Shown here in pieces: positions 42,020 to 51,546 of a stretch of DNA of 64,000 bases (position 1 is its first letter; each line of letters opens with the position of its first letter). The translations under genes and the position numbers were made by a program. The stretch lies in contig NZ_MZMU01000002.1 in assembly GCF_004123835.1 (NCBI RefSeq), forward strand, positions 310,001-374,000. Reading direction: 5' to 3'. Source of the DNA: Rhizobium leguminosarum (GTDB taxonomy: Bacteria > Pseudomonadota > Alphaproteobacteria > Rhizobiales > Rhizobiaceae). The notes under the pieces are model-generated. The model was not told the origin of the DNA. It was given only the letters and a program-made list of their open reading frames with translations, and ran no database searches.

Positions 42020-44137
42020 ATGCGCATAGCCTACGTTTTCCTTGGTGCATTTCTTGCAATTGCACAGTCCGCATATGCTGAAGTCGCATCACCGCCTGTT
42101 TTGGCGCCGCTAAAGCGACAGGCGCAAGCCGCTGAGTTGAGCGCACAATTTCTTTCGCGGTATAGCTACAAGCCCGTTCCACTCGACGACGCCTTGTCGG
42201 CCAGGATCATGGATGGGTTCATCAAGTCACTTGATCCGGACCGCATGCTCTTCCTGCAAGCGGATGTCGACAGGTTCATGTCTGATCGCAGCGAGATCGA
42301 CGATGCGATAGAACGGAAGGACTTGAAGATCCCGTTTGCGATTTTCAACGCTTATGAACAGCGCGTTGTCGACCGCATGAACTACGCGCGAAGCCTGCTT
42401 AAGCAGAATTTCGATTTCAGTGGGCAGGAAAATTATTCGGTGCTGCGCGATAAAGAGCCGTGGCCGCAGTCGGAAGCCGAGAGCAATGAGCTTTGGCGCA
42501 AGCGCGTCAAGAGCGACTGGTTGCGGTTAAAACTAGGCGGCAAAAACGACGCGGCGATTCGCGAAACGCTCGACAAGCGTTATGAAAACATACTCGAGCG
42601 CGCTTACAAGTTTAAAAGCGACGACGTTTTCCAATCGTTCATGGACGCCTACGCAACGTCGATCGATCCGCACACGGACTATTTCGGTGCGGCCGCTTCA
42701 GCCGACTTCAATGTCTCGATGAAGCTTTCGCTGTTTGGTATCGGTGCTGTGCTGCAGGAACGCGACGACTACACGACGATCCGTGAGCTCGTGCCTGGCG
42801 GCCCGGCACAGCTGTCCGGCAAGCTCGCGGTCGGAGACCGCATTACTGGCGTTGGTCAAGGCAAGGATGGGGCGATCAAAGAAGTGGTGGGCACGCGCCT
42901 TGATGAAGTCGTGCAGATGATACGCGGAAAAAAAGGCTCCGTCGTGCGGCTGGACATCCTGCCGGCAGATGCCGGAGCAGATGGCACGCATCGCGTCATC
43001 AGCCTGGTGCGCGATAAAATCAGTCTCGATAAGCAGGCTGCCAGGAAGACTGTGCTGTCGGTAAAAGTGGGCGACGCCACGCGTAAAATCGGGATCATCA
43101 CGCTGCCGGTATTCTATGAGGATTTTGAAGCCAAGCGCAAAGGGGACCAGGATTACAAAAGCGCAAGCCGAGATGTCGCCAAGCTTCTCGACGAGTTGAA
43201 GGAAGAAAAAGCCGACAGCGTTCTCATCGACCTGCGCAACAATGGCGGCGGTTCTTTGGACGAGGCAATTGATTTGACCGGTCTGTTCATCGGCAATGGC
43301 CCGGTGGTTCAGCAACGCGGCAGCGATGGCAAGGTCGAGGTGAGGAGCTCGGAGCTTGCAGCGCCTGTCTGGACAGGCTCGATGGGTGTCCTCATCAATC
43401 GCGGCTCGGCTTCGGCTTCGGAGATTTTTGCCGCGGCAATCCAGGATTACGGTCGAGGCGTGATCGTCGGCGAACCCAGTTTCGGGAAGGGCACCGTTCA
43501 GACCGTCGTCGATCTTGACCGGATCGTCCGCAACAGCAAACCCGAATTCGGCGAGCTGAAAGTGACGATTGCCCAGTTTTTCCGGGTCAACGGCGGGACG
43601 ACGCAGCTGCGCGGCGTGACGCCTGATATCAGCTTGCCCGGACTTTTCGATCCGGCGAGCTTCGGCGAGACCAGTTATGACAATGCCTTGCCGTGGGCGC
43701 AGATCAAGCCCGCGAAATACGCGCCCGCCGACACTGTCACGACGTTGCTGCCGACATTGCAAAGCCGCCATGATGCGCGGGTTGAGAGCGATCCGGACTT
43801 CCAACGCTTGTTGCAAGACATTGCCGACCTCAAGGTGCAGCGCGAAAAAGGGGTTATCTCCCTCAATGAAGCCGAACGTCGCAAAGAAGCGACGGCTCGA
43901 GAGAAACGGTTCAAGGATCGAGCGCAAGCAAGCGGTGGCGAGGATCCCGGTGGAGATGATGGTCTGGAGGCAGGCGAGCGCAGCCTGAGCGCTGATATTG
44001 CCATCGAGAATGCCCGCAAGAACGCGAAAGACGTCCTGCTCGACGAGGCAGCCGCCATTCTTGCCGACGAGGCGGATTTGCAGCAAGGCGCGCTGAAGGC
44101 AGCCACGAAACAAACGGGAAAAACGGACGGAAAATAA
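42020..44137 (+). CDS. prc: Carboxy-terminal processing protease, Prc/Tsp type
   Basis: 705 residues, close in length to E. coli Prc (682) and much longer than the CtpA-type proteases usual in rhizobia (about 440). Signal peptide MRIAYVFLGAFLAIAQSAYA. An N-terminal Tsp domain (LSAQFLSRYSYKPVPLDDAL, SLDPDRMLFLQADV) is followed by a PDZ domain (IGAVLQERDDYTTIRELVPG), the S41 catalytic core with Ser in RGSASASEIFAAA and Lys in SFGKGTVQTV, and a C-terminal helical domain. It cuts periplasmic proteins from their C-termini. No linked gene suggests a specific target. Confidence 0.95.
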   Translation: MRIAYVFLGAFLAIAQSAYAEVASPPVLAPLKRQAQAAELSAQFLSRYSYKPVPLDDALSARIMDGFIKSLDPDRMLFLQADVDRFMSDRSEIDDAIERKDLKIPFAIFNAYEQRVVDRMNYARSLLKQNFDFSGQENYSVLRDKEPWPQSEAESNELWRKRVKSDWLRLKLGGKNDAAIRETLDKRYENILERAYKFKSDDVFQSFMDAYATSIDPHTDYFGAAASADFNVSMKLSLFGIGAVLQERDDYTTIRELVPGGPAQLSGKLAVGDRITGVGQGKDGAIKEVVGTRLDEVVQMIRGKKGSVVRLDILPADAGADGTHRVISLVRDKISLDKQAARKTVLSVKVGDATRKIGIITLPVFYEDFEAKRKGDQDYKSASRDVAKLLDELKEEKADSVLIDLRNNGGGSLDEAIDLTGLFIGNGPVVQQRGSDGKVEVRSSELAAPVWTGSMGVLINRGSASASEIFAAAIQDYGRGVIVGEPSFGKGTVQTVVDLDRIVRNSKPEFGELKVTIAQFFRVNGGTTQLRGVTPDISLPGLFDPASFGETSYDNALPWAQIKPAKYAPADTVTTLLPTLQSRHDARVESDPDFQRLLQDIADLKVQREKGVISLNEAERRKEATAREKRFKDRAQASGGEDPGGDDGLEAGERSLSADIAIENARKNAKDVLLDEAAAILADEADLQQGALKAATKQTGKTDGK

Positions 44138-44176
44138 TTATACCCGACCGGCGCAACGCCATGCGCAGCTTTGCGA

Positions 44177-45202
44177 TCACCTTGGCATAATGGACCTGGG
44201 TTCAGTTCCCTCAAGGCGAGGGATCTCGTTGGCGATTTCCGGATCGGCGTGATGACAGGCGGTCAGAAGACCAGGGGCCGCCGTTCGCGCGGTCAGGGCA
44301 GGCTCCTGTTCTGCGCAGATCGACGTCGCTTTCCAGCAACGCGTTCGAAAACGGCATCCGCTGGGCGGATTTGCCGGGCTCGGCAGATCGCCCTGCAGAA
44401 CGATGCGCTTGCGCTGCGCGCGACGCCTCGGATCCGGTGTCGGGACCGCCGACATCAGGGCCTGCGTGTAGGGATGAGCCGCCGCGTTGAAGATCGATTG
44501 CTTCGGCCCCGTTTCGATGATCTTGCCGAGATACATGACCATGACACGGTCCGAGACATGCCGCACGACGGCGAGATCATGCGCGACGAACAGCATCGCC
44601 AGATTGCGCTCGCGCCTCAGTCCGGCGAGCAGGTTGATCACCTGCGCCTGGACCGAGACGTCGAGGGCCGAGACAGGCTCGTCGCAGACAAGAAGTGTCG
44701 GATTGAGCGCGAGAGCGCGGGCAATGCCAAGGCGCTGCCGCTGGCCGCCTGAAAATTCCGAGGGATAACGGTCCGCATGCTCGGCGCGCAGCCCCACGGA
44801 TTCGAGCAGCTTGACCGTCTCTTCACGCCAGTTGCTCTTGGGCACGACCCCCGGGTGCAACGCCCAGGGTTCGGAAATCAGCCGGTCGACCCGCATGCGG
44901 GGATTGAGCGACTGGTAAGGATCCTGGAAAACGACCTGCATCTTGCGGCGCAATTCATGCAGCCGCCGGCCACCGGCTGTCGTAATGTCCACGCCGTCGA
45001 GCAAAGCGCTGCCGCTTGTCGCCGGCCCAAGCTTCAAGAGCGTCCGAACCAGCGAGGTTTTGCCGCAACCGCTTTCGCCGACGAGGCCGAGCGTCTCTCC
45101 ACTGGCAATCTCGAAGCTGACATCGTCGACGGCACGCACCGGCGCCGAGGCGCTGCCGAAGTGCCGGGAGAGGTTTTGGACCTTGAGCAGAGGTTCGATC
45201 AT
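44177..45202 (-). CDS. Oligopeptide/opine-type ABC transporter ATPase (DppF-like)
   Basis: 341 residues. Walker A GESGCGKTSL, Q-loop VVFQDPYQSLNPRMRV, signature FSGGQRQRLGIARAL, Walker B LLVCDEPVSALDVS and switch His FVAHDLAV are intact. The C-terminal extension PYTQALMSAVPTPDP and GCRFRTRC are characteristic of the DppD/DppF family. It is the last of five genes of a peptide-type uptake system on the minus strand; its start overlaps the preceding ATPase stop (ATGA). Confidence 0.95.
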   Translation of the reverse strand: MIEPLLKVQNLSRHFGSASAPVRAVDDVSFEIASGETLGLVGESGCGKTSLVRTLLKLGPATSGSALLDGVDITTAGGRRLHELRRKMQVVFQDPYQSLNPRMRVDRLISEPWALHPGVVPKSNWREETVKLLESVGLRAEHADRYPSEFSGGQRQRLGIARALALNPTLLVCDEPVSALDVSVQAQVINLLAGLRRERNLAMLFVAHDLAVVRHVSDRVMVMYLGKIIETGPKQSIFNAAAHPYTQALMSAVPTPDPRRRAQRKRIVLQGDLPSPANPPSGCRFRTRCWKATSICAEQEPALTARTAAPGLLTACHHADPEIANEIPRLEGTEPRSIMPR

Positions 45203-46170
45203 ACTGGTGATACCGGGAAGTGGCAGGCGGCCTGGCGGCCGGGCCCTACGGTTTCGAGATGGGGGACGACCTCGGCACAGAGCCCTTCGGCGCGTGGACA
45301 GCGCGTTCTGAATGCGCAGCCGGAAGGCAGGGCGACAGGATTGGGGGCGGAGCCGGGGATCGGCACCAATTCGTCTGCATCCGTGTCCATGCGCGGCTGC
45401 GAGGCAAGCAATCCAACGCTGTAAGGATGCCGGGCATCCTCGAACAGTTCGAAGACGCTTGCGGTCTCGACGACGCGGCCGGCATACATGACGGCCACGC
45501 GATCGGCGAGTTCGGCGACGACGCCGAGATCATGGGTGATGAAGATCATGCCGGCATCGCTGCGTTTGCGGATCGTCTCCAGAAGATCGACCACCTGCGC
45601 CTGGATCGTCACGTCGAGCGCAGTTGTCGGTTCGTCTGCGATGATGACATCCGGTTCCAGTGCCACGGCCATGGCGATCATGATGCGTTGGCGCATGCCG
45701 CCCGAAAACTCATGCGGATATTGCCTGGCGCGGCTTTCAGGGTCGGGAATGCCGATGGCCGTCAGAAGGTCGATCACGGCTTTTTCGACACCACCTTCCG
45801 GAGTACGGCCGTGGATGCGGAACATTTCATTGATCTGCCAGCCCACGGAATAGACCGGGTTGAGCGCTGCGAGCGCATCCTGAAAGATCAGGGCGATCCG
45901 GTCGCCGCAAAGATCGCGCCGTTCGTTCCGCGAGAGCTGCAAAAGCTCGACACCGTCAAAGCGGATCGATCCTTGATTGATTTCGCCCGGCGGGTTGGGA
46001 ACGAGATCCATGATGGCCGATGCGGTCACCGACTTGCCGGAGCCGCTTTCGCCGAGAAGCGCTAGGACCTCTCCGCGCTCGAGCGAGAAGGAGACGCCGT
46101 TGAGCGCGAGGATGCGGCCGGCTGCCGTATCGAAACTGACCTGCAAGTCCTTGACTTCGAGAAGAGCCAT
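45199..46170 (-). CDS. Oligopeptide/opine-type ABC transporter ATPase (DppD-like)
   Basis: 323 residues. Walker A GESGSGKSVTAS, Q-loop LIFQDALAALNPVYSV, signature FSGGMRQRIMIAMAV, Walker B VIIADEPTTALDVT and switch His FITHDLGV are intact, and the family tail (PYSVGLLASQPRMD, GCAFRTRC) is present. It forms the heterodimeric motor with the DppF-like protein. Its start overlaps the upstream permease stop by one base (TGATG). Confidence 0.95.
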   Translation of the reverse strand: MALLEVKDLQVSFDTAAGRILALNGVSFSLERGEVLALLGESGSGKSVTASAIMDLVPNPPGEINQGSIRFDGVELLQLSRNERRDLCGDRIALIFQDALAALNPVYSVGWQINEMFRIHGRTPEGGVEKAVIDLLTAIGIPDPESRARQYPHEFSGGMRQRIMIAMAVALEPDVIIADEPTTALDVTIQAQVVDLLETIRKRSDAGMIFITHDLGVVAELADRVAVMYAGRVVETASVFELFEDARHPYSVGLLASQPRMDTDADELVPIPGSAPNPVALPSGCAFRTRCPRAEGLCAEVVPHLETVGPGRQAACHFPVSPV

Positions 46171-47087
46171 CAGCGCCTCCGGCTGACAAGACGCCAGTGC
46201 TGCGATGGGTCATTGACGATCCGGAACCAGTTGGCGAGGAGATTGAAGGACATGGTGGTGAGCATCACAGCCAGGCCGGGGAAAAAGCCCAGCCACCAGG
46301 CGGATGACAGATATCCCTGGCCCTGCGCCACCATCAGACCCCAGCTCACGGCAGGTGGCTGGATGCCGAGGCCGAGATAGCTCAGCCCGGATTCGAACAG
46401 CATGACCATGGCGAGATTGACCGAGGCGAGTGTCAGCATCGTGGGAGCGACGCTCGGGAGAATGTGATTGCGCAATATCCAGACAGGCCCGCCACCAAAG
46501 ACGCGCGCCGCATCAACGAAAAGCCTCTCCCGGACTTCGAGAGTTTCGGCTCTTGCGACGCGAATATAGGCAGGCATGCGGGTAATGGCGAGCACGATCA
46601 CGAGGTTGCCGACGCTCGGGCCGAACAGGTAAAGGCCAAAGAGCGCCACCAGCAGCGTCGGGAAACCCAGGATGATGTCGCACACCCGCATGACAAGGTT
46701 GCCGATAATGCCACCGAAGTAACCGGCGATCACGCCGAGCAGCGTTCCGCCGATCAGGCTTGTCAGAACAGTCACAAGCGCGATGCCGATCGTCGTCGAT
46801 GCCGCCTGGATAAGGCGAACGAGAAGCGGGCGCCCGAGGGCGTCGGCGCCCAGCCACAACGTCCAGGACTGGCCGAAGTCGAAGGGCGGCAGGTTGCGCG
46901 CCTTCAGGGAAATGCGGTTTTCGCCCAGCAGCGACGATGCATCCGCAAGAATGGCAAGGACGACGATCAGCAGCCAGATTGTCGCAGCGACCGCCATCGG
47001 GTCACCCGCGAGCGCGCGCATGAGCCAAAGGATGCGGCGGCTTCGGCGCTCGCGGGCCGGGAGGAAGTCGGCGGACGTGCTGGTCAT
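46170..47087 (-). CDS. Oligopeptide/opine-type ABC transporter permease (DppC-like)
   Basis: 305 residues with about six membrane segments, an OppC/DppC N-terminal domain (MRALAGDPMAVAATIWLLIV) and the EAA-type motif VRERLFVDAARVFGGGPVWI followed by RNHILPSVAPTMLTLASVNL. The FRSLLARDPLAV-like early segment and GADALGRPLLVRLIQAAST are typical. It overlaps the DppB-like gene by four bases. Confidence 0.95.
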   Translation of the reverse strand: MTSTSADFLPARERRSRRILWLMRALAGDPMAVAATIWLLIVVLAILADASSLLGENRISLKARNLPPFDFGQSWTLWLGADALGRPLLVRLIQAASTTIGIALVTVLTSLIGGTLLGVIAGYFGGIIGNLVMRVCDIILGFPTLLVALFGLYLFGPSVGNLVIVLAITRMPAYIRVARAETLEVRERLFVDAARVFGGGPVWILRNHILPSVAPTMLTLASVNLAMVMLFESGLSYLGLGIQPPAVSWGLMVAQGQGYLSSAWWLGFFPGLAVMLTTMSFNLLANWFRIVNDPSQHWRLVSRRR

Positions 47088-48004
47088 TCGACCCTCACAC
47101 GCGGATCGATCGAGGCATAGAGCATGTCGACCAGGATATTGATGAAGAAAATGACGACGGCGACTGCGAAGATCGATGCCTGGACGATCGCGAAGTCGCG
47201 CTTCAGGATTCCGTCGATCAGCAGCTTGCCGATGCCGGGAAACCCGAAAACAACCTCGACGACGCCACCGCCACCGGCGAACTGGGCGGCGAGGTCACCG
47301 GTCACGGTCACCGCGGGCAGGAGGGCATTGCGCAGCGCATGCACGAAGGTAACCCGGCCGCCGCGCGCGCCCTTGGCCCGCGCAGTCCGGACGAATGTCG
47401 CGTTCAGTGCTTCGATCATCGAGCCGCGGACGATCTGCACCAGCGTCCCGAACGGTCTGGCAAAAAGACAGGCAACCGGCAGGACCCAATAGATCGGACC
47501 GCCGAAACCCGATGTCGGCAGAATGCGCAAGGTGACGGCAAACAGCAGGACGCCCATCAGCCCGAGCCAGAAATCCGGCACGCTGGCCGCTGCCTGCGAC
47601 AGCACGTTGACAGCCCGGTCGATCCAGCCGCCGGCATTCACAGCGGCAATCGATCCAATGATGACGGCAGCGATGAAGGCCAGGGTCAAGGCAATGGCAC
47701 CGAGCGCCAGCGTATTCGGCAACGCCTCCAGGACAACGTCCATGGCCGGGCGGTTGTGCCAAAGCGACGTGCCGAAATCGAGGCTCAGCATGTCCCCGGC
47801 CCAATCGAGGAATTGCCACGGGAGGGAACGATCGAGGCCGAGACGGACACGCATGGCTTCGCGGGCCGCATCCGAGGCATCGACGGGCAGGTAGAGATTG
47901 ACGGGATCGCCCGTCAACCGCACGAGGAAGAAGGCGGATGTCATCAATGCTGCAAGTGCAAGTGCCGCAAAGGCCGCACGTTTCAGGAAGTAGGTGAAGG
48001 ACAT
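47084..48004 (-). CDS. Oligopeptide/opine-type ABC transporter permease (DppB-like)
   Basis: 306 residues. Family start AALALAALMTSAFFLVRLTG with GDP-type motif, MRVRLGLDRSLPWQFLDWA, and the EAA loop VRTARAKGARGGRVTFVHAL before RNALLPAVTVTGDLAAQFAG. About six membrane segments. It is first of the two permeases after the binding protein, with 40 bases between. Confidence 0.95.
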   Translation of the reverse strand: MSFTYFLKRAAFAALALAALMTSAFFLVRLTGDPVNLYLPVDASDAAREAMRVRLGLDRSLPWQFLDWAGDMLSLDFGTSLWHNRPAMDVVLEALPNTLALGAIALTLAFIAAVIIGSIAAVNAGGWIDRAVNVLSQAAASVPDFWLGLMGVLLFAVTLRILPTSGFGGPIYWVLPVACLFARPFGTLVQIVRGSMIEALNATFVRTARAKGARGGRVTFVHALRNALLPAVTVTGDLAAQFAGGGGVVEVVFGFPGIGKLLIDGILKRDFAIVQASIFAVAVVIFFINILVDMLYASIDPRVRVE

Positions 48005-48044
48005 CCGCTCTCCTCAAGGGACGTTCGGCAACCAGTCTGCGCCG

Positions 48045-49565
48045 TCAGCGGTAGCTGATCGATTTAAGCTTGATCTCGTTGCCGGCCTGCACATCGGGCG
48101 TATAGGTGACGTTCTCGGCGACGCGGGCAATCGTGACCATGTGGAACAGCGGCACGATATTGACCGCATCGACGGCGATGTAGCTGAACGCCTCCTCAAA
48201 CAGTTTCTTGCGTTCGTCGCCGGTCGCCTTCGACGCGTCGGCAATCAATGTGTCGAGCTTGGCATCGGCGATGGTCGCCTGGTTGCCGTCGGTGGTAAAG
48301 CGGTTCGGCAGCGTGAATACGGCGTCGCCCTCGGTGTTGTCGATCTGCGTCTGCAGAACCGACGGCTGGCGTTCCTTGTCCCAAGGCTTAAGAAGCTTCT
48401 TCAGCCACGGGCTTGTTTCAAGCATTTCGAGCCGGGCATTGAAGCCGGCATCCGCGAGCATCGCCTGAATGGCTTCCAGGCTTTCGGACGAATTGGGATA
48501 GATGCCGATGCGGCCGTAGATGACGATTTCCTTGTCGACCGGCACGCCATCGGCTTTCGCCGCAGCGAGCAGGGACTTCGCTTTTTCGGGATCATACGTC
48601 CAGACGGGGATGTCGGGATTGAAACCGAAGACGGACGGCGGCACCGCCTGCATCGCCTTTTGGGCATCCTGGTGGAAGATGGTGCCGACAAGTCCGTCCC
48701 GGTCGATCGCAAGATTAAGGGCTTCACGCACGCGTTTGTCGTTGAGCGGCGGAATTTCTGCATCGATCCTCAGCAGCGAGGTTTCCGCGTTCGGGAAGGC
48801 ATGATCCTGTTCCGTGGTGCCGTCCTGGGGTGCTATTTCATAGGCGATCTGCGCTTCACCGGTGGCGACCATTGCCGCGCGAACAGCGGATTCGGCCCGC
48901 CAGATGATCGTTGTGTTCTTGATCGCCGGCTTGTCGCCCCAATAGCCGTCATAGGCCACAAGGTCGACCGATTGCCCGGGCGTCCACGCTGCAAGCTTGT
49001 AGGGTCCGGTTCCGGCCGGGGAGCGCGACTTGCCGTCGTTCGGGGTCGCCGGCGAACCGATGTCCACGGCGGACATTTTGTTCGGCAGGATCGGCTCGAC
49101 GATATCAGTTTTGATGAGGAGGGTCGTCGGGTTCACCGCTTCTGCATTGAACTTGACGCCCTTCAACGTCGCAAGTCCGACTTCGCAGGCCAGTGCCGGA
49201 TCCTGCGCCCGCTTGAGAGCGGCAACGACCGCACTGGCATCGAACGCCTTGCCGTCGTGGAAGGTGACATCGTCGCGGAGCTTGAATTCCCAGGTCAGCT
49301 CGTCCACTTGCCGCCAGCCGGTGGCAAGGCTCGGGACGACCGATCCGTCGGCTGGGCTCAGATTGACCAGCGCTTCCGTGATGTTGTTGTGTAGAATGCG
49401 AGAGTTGCCCGAAAGGTCGGTATCACAGGGATCGAGCGACTTCGGTTCGTCGGTCACCACCACCGTCAGCTTATCCGAGGCAGCGTCGGCGCGAATTGCG
49501 CTGCCCGGAGCCAGCAGAAATGCCAGTCCGATGCTCAGCGCACCAATTCCCTTCATCTTCTTCAT
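48045..49565 (-). CDS. Peptide/opine-type ABC transporter substrate-binding protein (family 5)
   Basis: 506 residues from the ATG at 49565, which has GGAGG ideally placed. Signal peptide MKGIGALSIGLAFLLAPGSA. SBP_bac_5 features: EPKSLDPCDTDLSGNSRILH, NITEALVNLSPADGSVVPSL, WEFKLRDDVTFHDGKAFDAS and VREALNLAIDRDGLVGTIFH. It leads a five-gene operon (binding protein, two permeases, two ATPases), divergent from an IclR regulator. The ligand may be a peptide, opine or sugar acid; it is not predictable. Confidence 0.95.
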   Translation of the reverse strand: MKKMKGIGALSIGLAFLLAPGSAIRADAASDKLTVVVTDEPKSLDPCDTDLSGNSRILHNNITEALVNLSPADGSVVPSLATGWRQVDELTWEFKLRDDVTFHDGKAFDASAVVAALKRAQDPALACEVGLATLKGVKFNAEAVNPTTLLIKTDIVEPILPNKMSAVDIGSPATPNDGKSRSPAGTGPYKLAAWTPGQSVDLVAYDGYWGDKPAIKNTTIIWRAESAVRAAMVATGEAQIAYEIAPQDGTTEQDHAFPNAETSLLRIDAEIPPLNDKRVREALNLAIDRDGLVGTIFHQDAQKAMQAVPPSVFGFNPDIPVWTYDPEKAKSLLAAAKADGVPVDKEIVIYGRIGIYPNSSESLEAIQAMLADAGFNARLEMLETSPWLKKLLKPWDKERQPSVLQTQIDNTEGDAVFTLPNRFTTDGNQATIADAKLDTLIADASKATGDERKKLFEEAFSYIAVDAVNIVPLFHMVTIARVAENVTYTPDVQAGNEIKLKSISYR

Positions 49566-49779
49566 GAAATCCCTCCTCCAGATCCAAACGAGCGGCATCC
49601 CGTCATCGCAGTGCCGTCTGTGTGAAAACCATCCGGTTGCGCACCGCCTCGGCGGCTATCCAAATGGCTTTACTTCCTCCGCCAAGCGCGTAGTGTCAAA
49701 TGTGACACTCACACCACTGAGCATGCTCGCTCAGTCCGGCGAAGTCAATATTATAATTCTCATATGGAATTCAAAGTTC
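49566..49779. promoter_or_regulatory. Divergent promoter with IclR-type inverted repeat
   Basis: The 214-base gap between the binding-protein gene and the IclR gene has AGTGTCA-AATG-TGACACT (49692-49709), a 7-bp perfect dyad, and next to it CTGAGC (49717-49722) with GCTCAG (49729-49734). The region near the IclR start is AT-rich (TATTATAATTCTCATATG). The first dyad has the size and symmetry of IclR-family operators. Confidence 0.6.
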
Positions 49780-50565
49780 ATGATTGAACCAAAGCATGGA
49801 TCACCCGTCGTTGAAAAGACCGCCCACCTGCTTGAGGCCGTTGCCGATGCGAAGACGGGAATTTCCTTGGCCGCGCTGGTTGATCAGCTTGGAGTTCCAC
49901 GCTCGACGGTTTATCGGATCCTCAATTCATTGGCCGCGCATGGGCTTGTAGCGCGGGTGAATGGTGGAGCGTCCTACGAGTTGGGGCCAAAATTCGTCGA
50001 GCTTGCGCGGCGTATCTCGCCCGGCGCCGACAGGGCAACGGTGATCGAGGCGGCGAGGCCGATCCTGACAGCTGCGGCTGACCGCATTTTCGAATCCTTC
50101 AGACTGGCCACCCCCGAAGGCAATGAGATGATGACGATATTTGCAGCCTCCAGTCCCGGCGATTATTCGCTTTTCATCAAGGTCGGCAGCCGCTCGCGTA
50201 AACATGTCGGCGCCGCCGGCAAGCTCGCTCTTGCCTATTCGGACTACGGTGACATCGAGGCCTATTGCAGCGGAGGACTGGAGTCAAAGACGCCATATAC
50301 GATTACCGATCCGGAGGCGCTGAAGGAAGCACTCGTTGAAATTCGGCGCAATGGATGTGCCGAGGACAATCAGGAATCCAACCTTGGCCTCCGGGCCTTT
50401 GCCGCCCCCGTCTTCGATTCCGAAGGTCGACTCGTCGCGACGATCAGCGTCCCGTTTATTGGTGAAGCGACGCCGGACAGGGCACGGGCAATCAAGCGTG
50501 AGGTTGTGGAGGGCGCCGCCAGCTTGACAAAGGCGATCAATGGCAAACAGCCTTTATCCAAATAA
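49780..50565 (+). CDS. IclR family transcriptional regulator
   Basis: 261 residues from the ATG at 49780; an open frame runs further upstream, but it is antisense to the binding-protein gene. N-terminal winged HTH (VEKTAHLLEAVADAKTGISL, LGVPRSTVYRILNSLAAHGL, YELGPKFVELARRI) and a C-terminal effector domain (KHVGAAGKLALAY, CAEDNQESNLGLRAFAAPVF). It is divergent from the peptide-type ABC operon and 70 bases upstream of the RraA-family gene, so it may control either or both. Confidence 0.95.
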   Translation: MIEPKHGSPVVEKTAHLLEAVADAKTGISLAALVDQLGVPRSTVYRILNSLAAHGLVARVNGGASYELGPKFVELARRISPGADRATVIEAARPILTAAADRIFESFRLATPEGNEMMTIFAASSPGDYSLFIKVGSRSRKHVGAAGKLALAYSDYGDIEAYCSGGLESKTPYTITDPEALKEALVEIRRNGCAEDNQESNLGLRAFAAPVFDSEGRLVATISVPFIGEATPDRARAIKREVVEGAASLTKAINGKQPLSK

Positions 50566-50635
50566 GAAACACAAAATTCTTTATTGAACTATCTTCTCGT
50601 TGTGCTAGAGCTTCCACCGGACAATGGAGGATCTC

Positions 50636-51373
50636 ATGACGGCTTTGGACCCATCAGTTTACGCAAAGCTTTTGCGGACGAATTCTGCAAGTCTCAGCAC
50701 TCTGTTGCTGAAGCGTGGCCTGAAGAACACCGCGGTTCGCGGCGTGCGACCGCTGGCCAGCGCCGGCAGGCCGATGATCGGCCCAGCCGTCACCGTACGC
50801 TACATCCCCGCACGGGAGGATATCGACGGTTCGACTTACAGTTCGGATCCATCCAATCAACAACGCAAGGCCATCGATACGATCCCTGACGGCCACGTCC
50901 TCGTCTTCGATTGCCGCTCCCTGGCGGAGGTCGCCGGCATTGGCGCCATGCTCGCCCGTCGTCTCGTCTATCGTGGCGCCGCCGGTCTCGTGCTCGACGG
51001 CGGCGTCCGCGATACGGCCGATATCGCGCAGCTGGGACTCCCAACCTACTGCATGGGACCGGCAGCGCCGGCGAACCTGGTTGCCCACCATGCCTCAGAC
51101 ATGAACCAGCCAATCGCCTGCGGCGGCGTCGCCGTTTACCCCGATGACATCATCTTTGGCGACAGCGAAGCGGTGATCGTTATTCCGCGGGAATATGTTG
51201 ATGACATTGCCGAAGAAGCTGTCGCGATGGAGGAGCAGGAAGAGTTTCTCAAGCTGGAAATCGAGTCAGGCAAATCGACCTTGGGTGTATACCCGCCAAA
51301 CCAGGAGACCCTCGAGCGTTATGGGGCCTGGCGCCAAGCGAGATTGCTGAAAAGTTCCATCACCGCCTCCTAG
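50636..51373 (+). CDS. RraA family protein, possible HMG/CHA-type aldolase
   Basis: 245 residues from the ATG at 50636 with GGAGG five bases upstream. The RraA fold motifs are present: GPAVTVRYIP, GHVLVFDCRSLAEVAGIGAM, GAAGLVLDGGVRDTADIAQL and YPDDIIFGDSEAVIVIPRE. The DGGVRD loop carries the Asp and Arg needed by the metal-dependent aldolases of this family (4-hydroxy-4-methyl-2-oxoglutarate and 4-carboxy-4-hydroxy-2-oxoadipate aldolase), while RraA itself lacks activity and inhibits RNase E. It lies 5 kb from ligJ and ligI, whose product such an aldolase would cleave. Family certain; reaction uncertain. Confidence 0.85.
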   Translation: MTALDPSVYAKLLRTNSASLSTLLLKRGLKNTAVRGVRPLASAGRPMIGPAVTVRYIPAREDIDGSTYSSDPSNQQRKAIDTIPDGHVLVFDCRSLAEVAGIGAMLARRLVYRGAAGLVLDGGVRDTADIAQLGLPTYCMGPAAPANLVAHHASDMNQPIACGGVAVYPDDIIFGDSEAVIVIPREYVDDIAEEAVAMEEQEEFLKLEIESGKSTLGVYPPNQETLERYGAWRQARLLKSSITAS

Positions 51374-51546
51374 AATAGAATGAAACGCTCTAACGGCAGC
51401 CCGAACCCGTCGCTGAAGACGGCGACCGAAAGGATCGTCAGCCGCAGCGACGGGATGATCGCGAAGTGAATGGGTGGACATGCCGGATCGGCTTGAGAAG
51501 CGACCCGGCCGGTTGAGGCACGGGAAGGCTGGCGGACGCGTTCCGT

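Noticed and set aside
42698..44113. 471-codon minus-strand open frame opposite the Prc gene
   Set aside because: Antisense to the conserved PDZ and protease core; no family signal.
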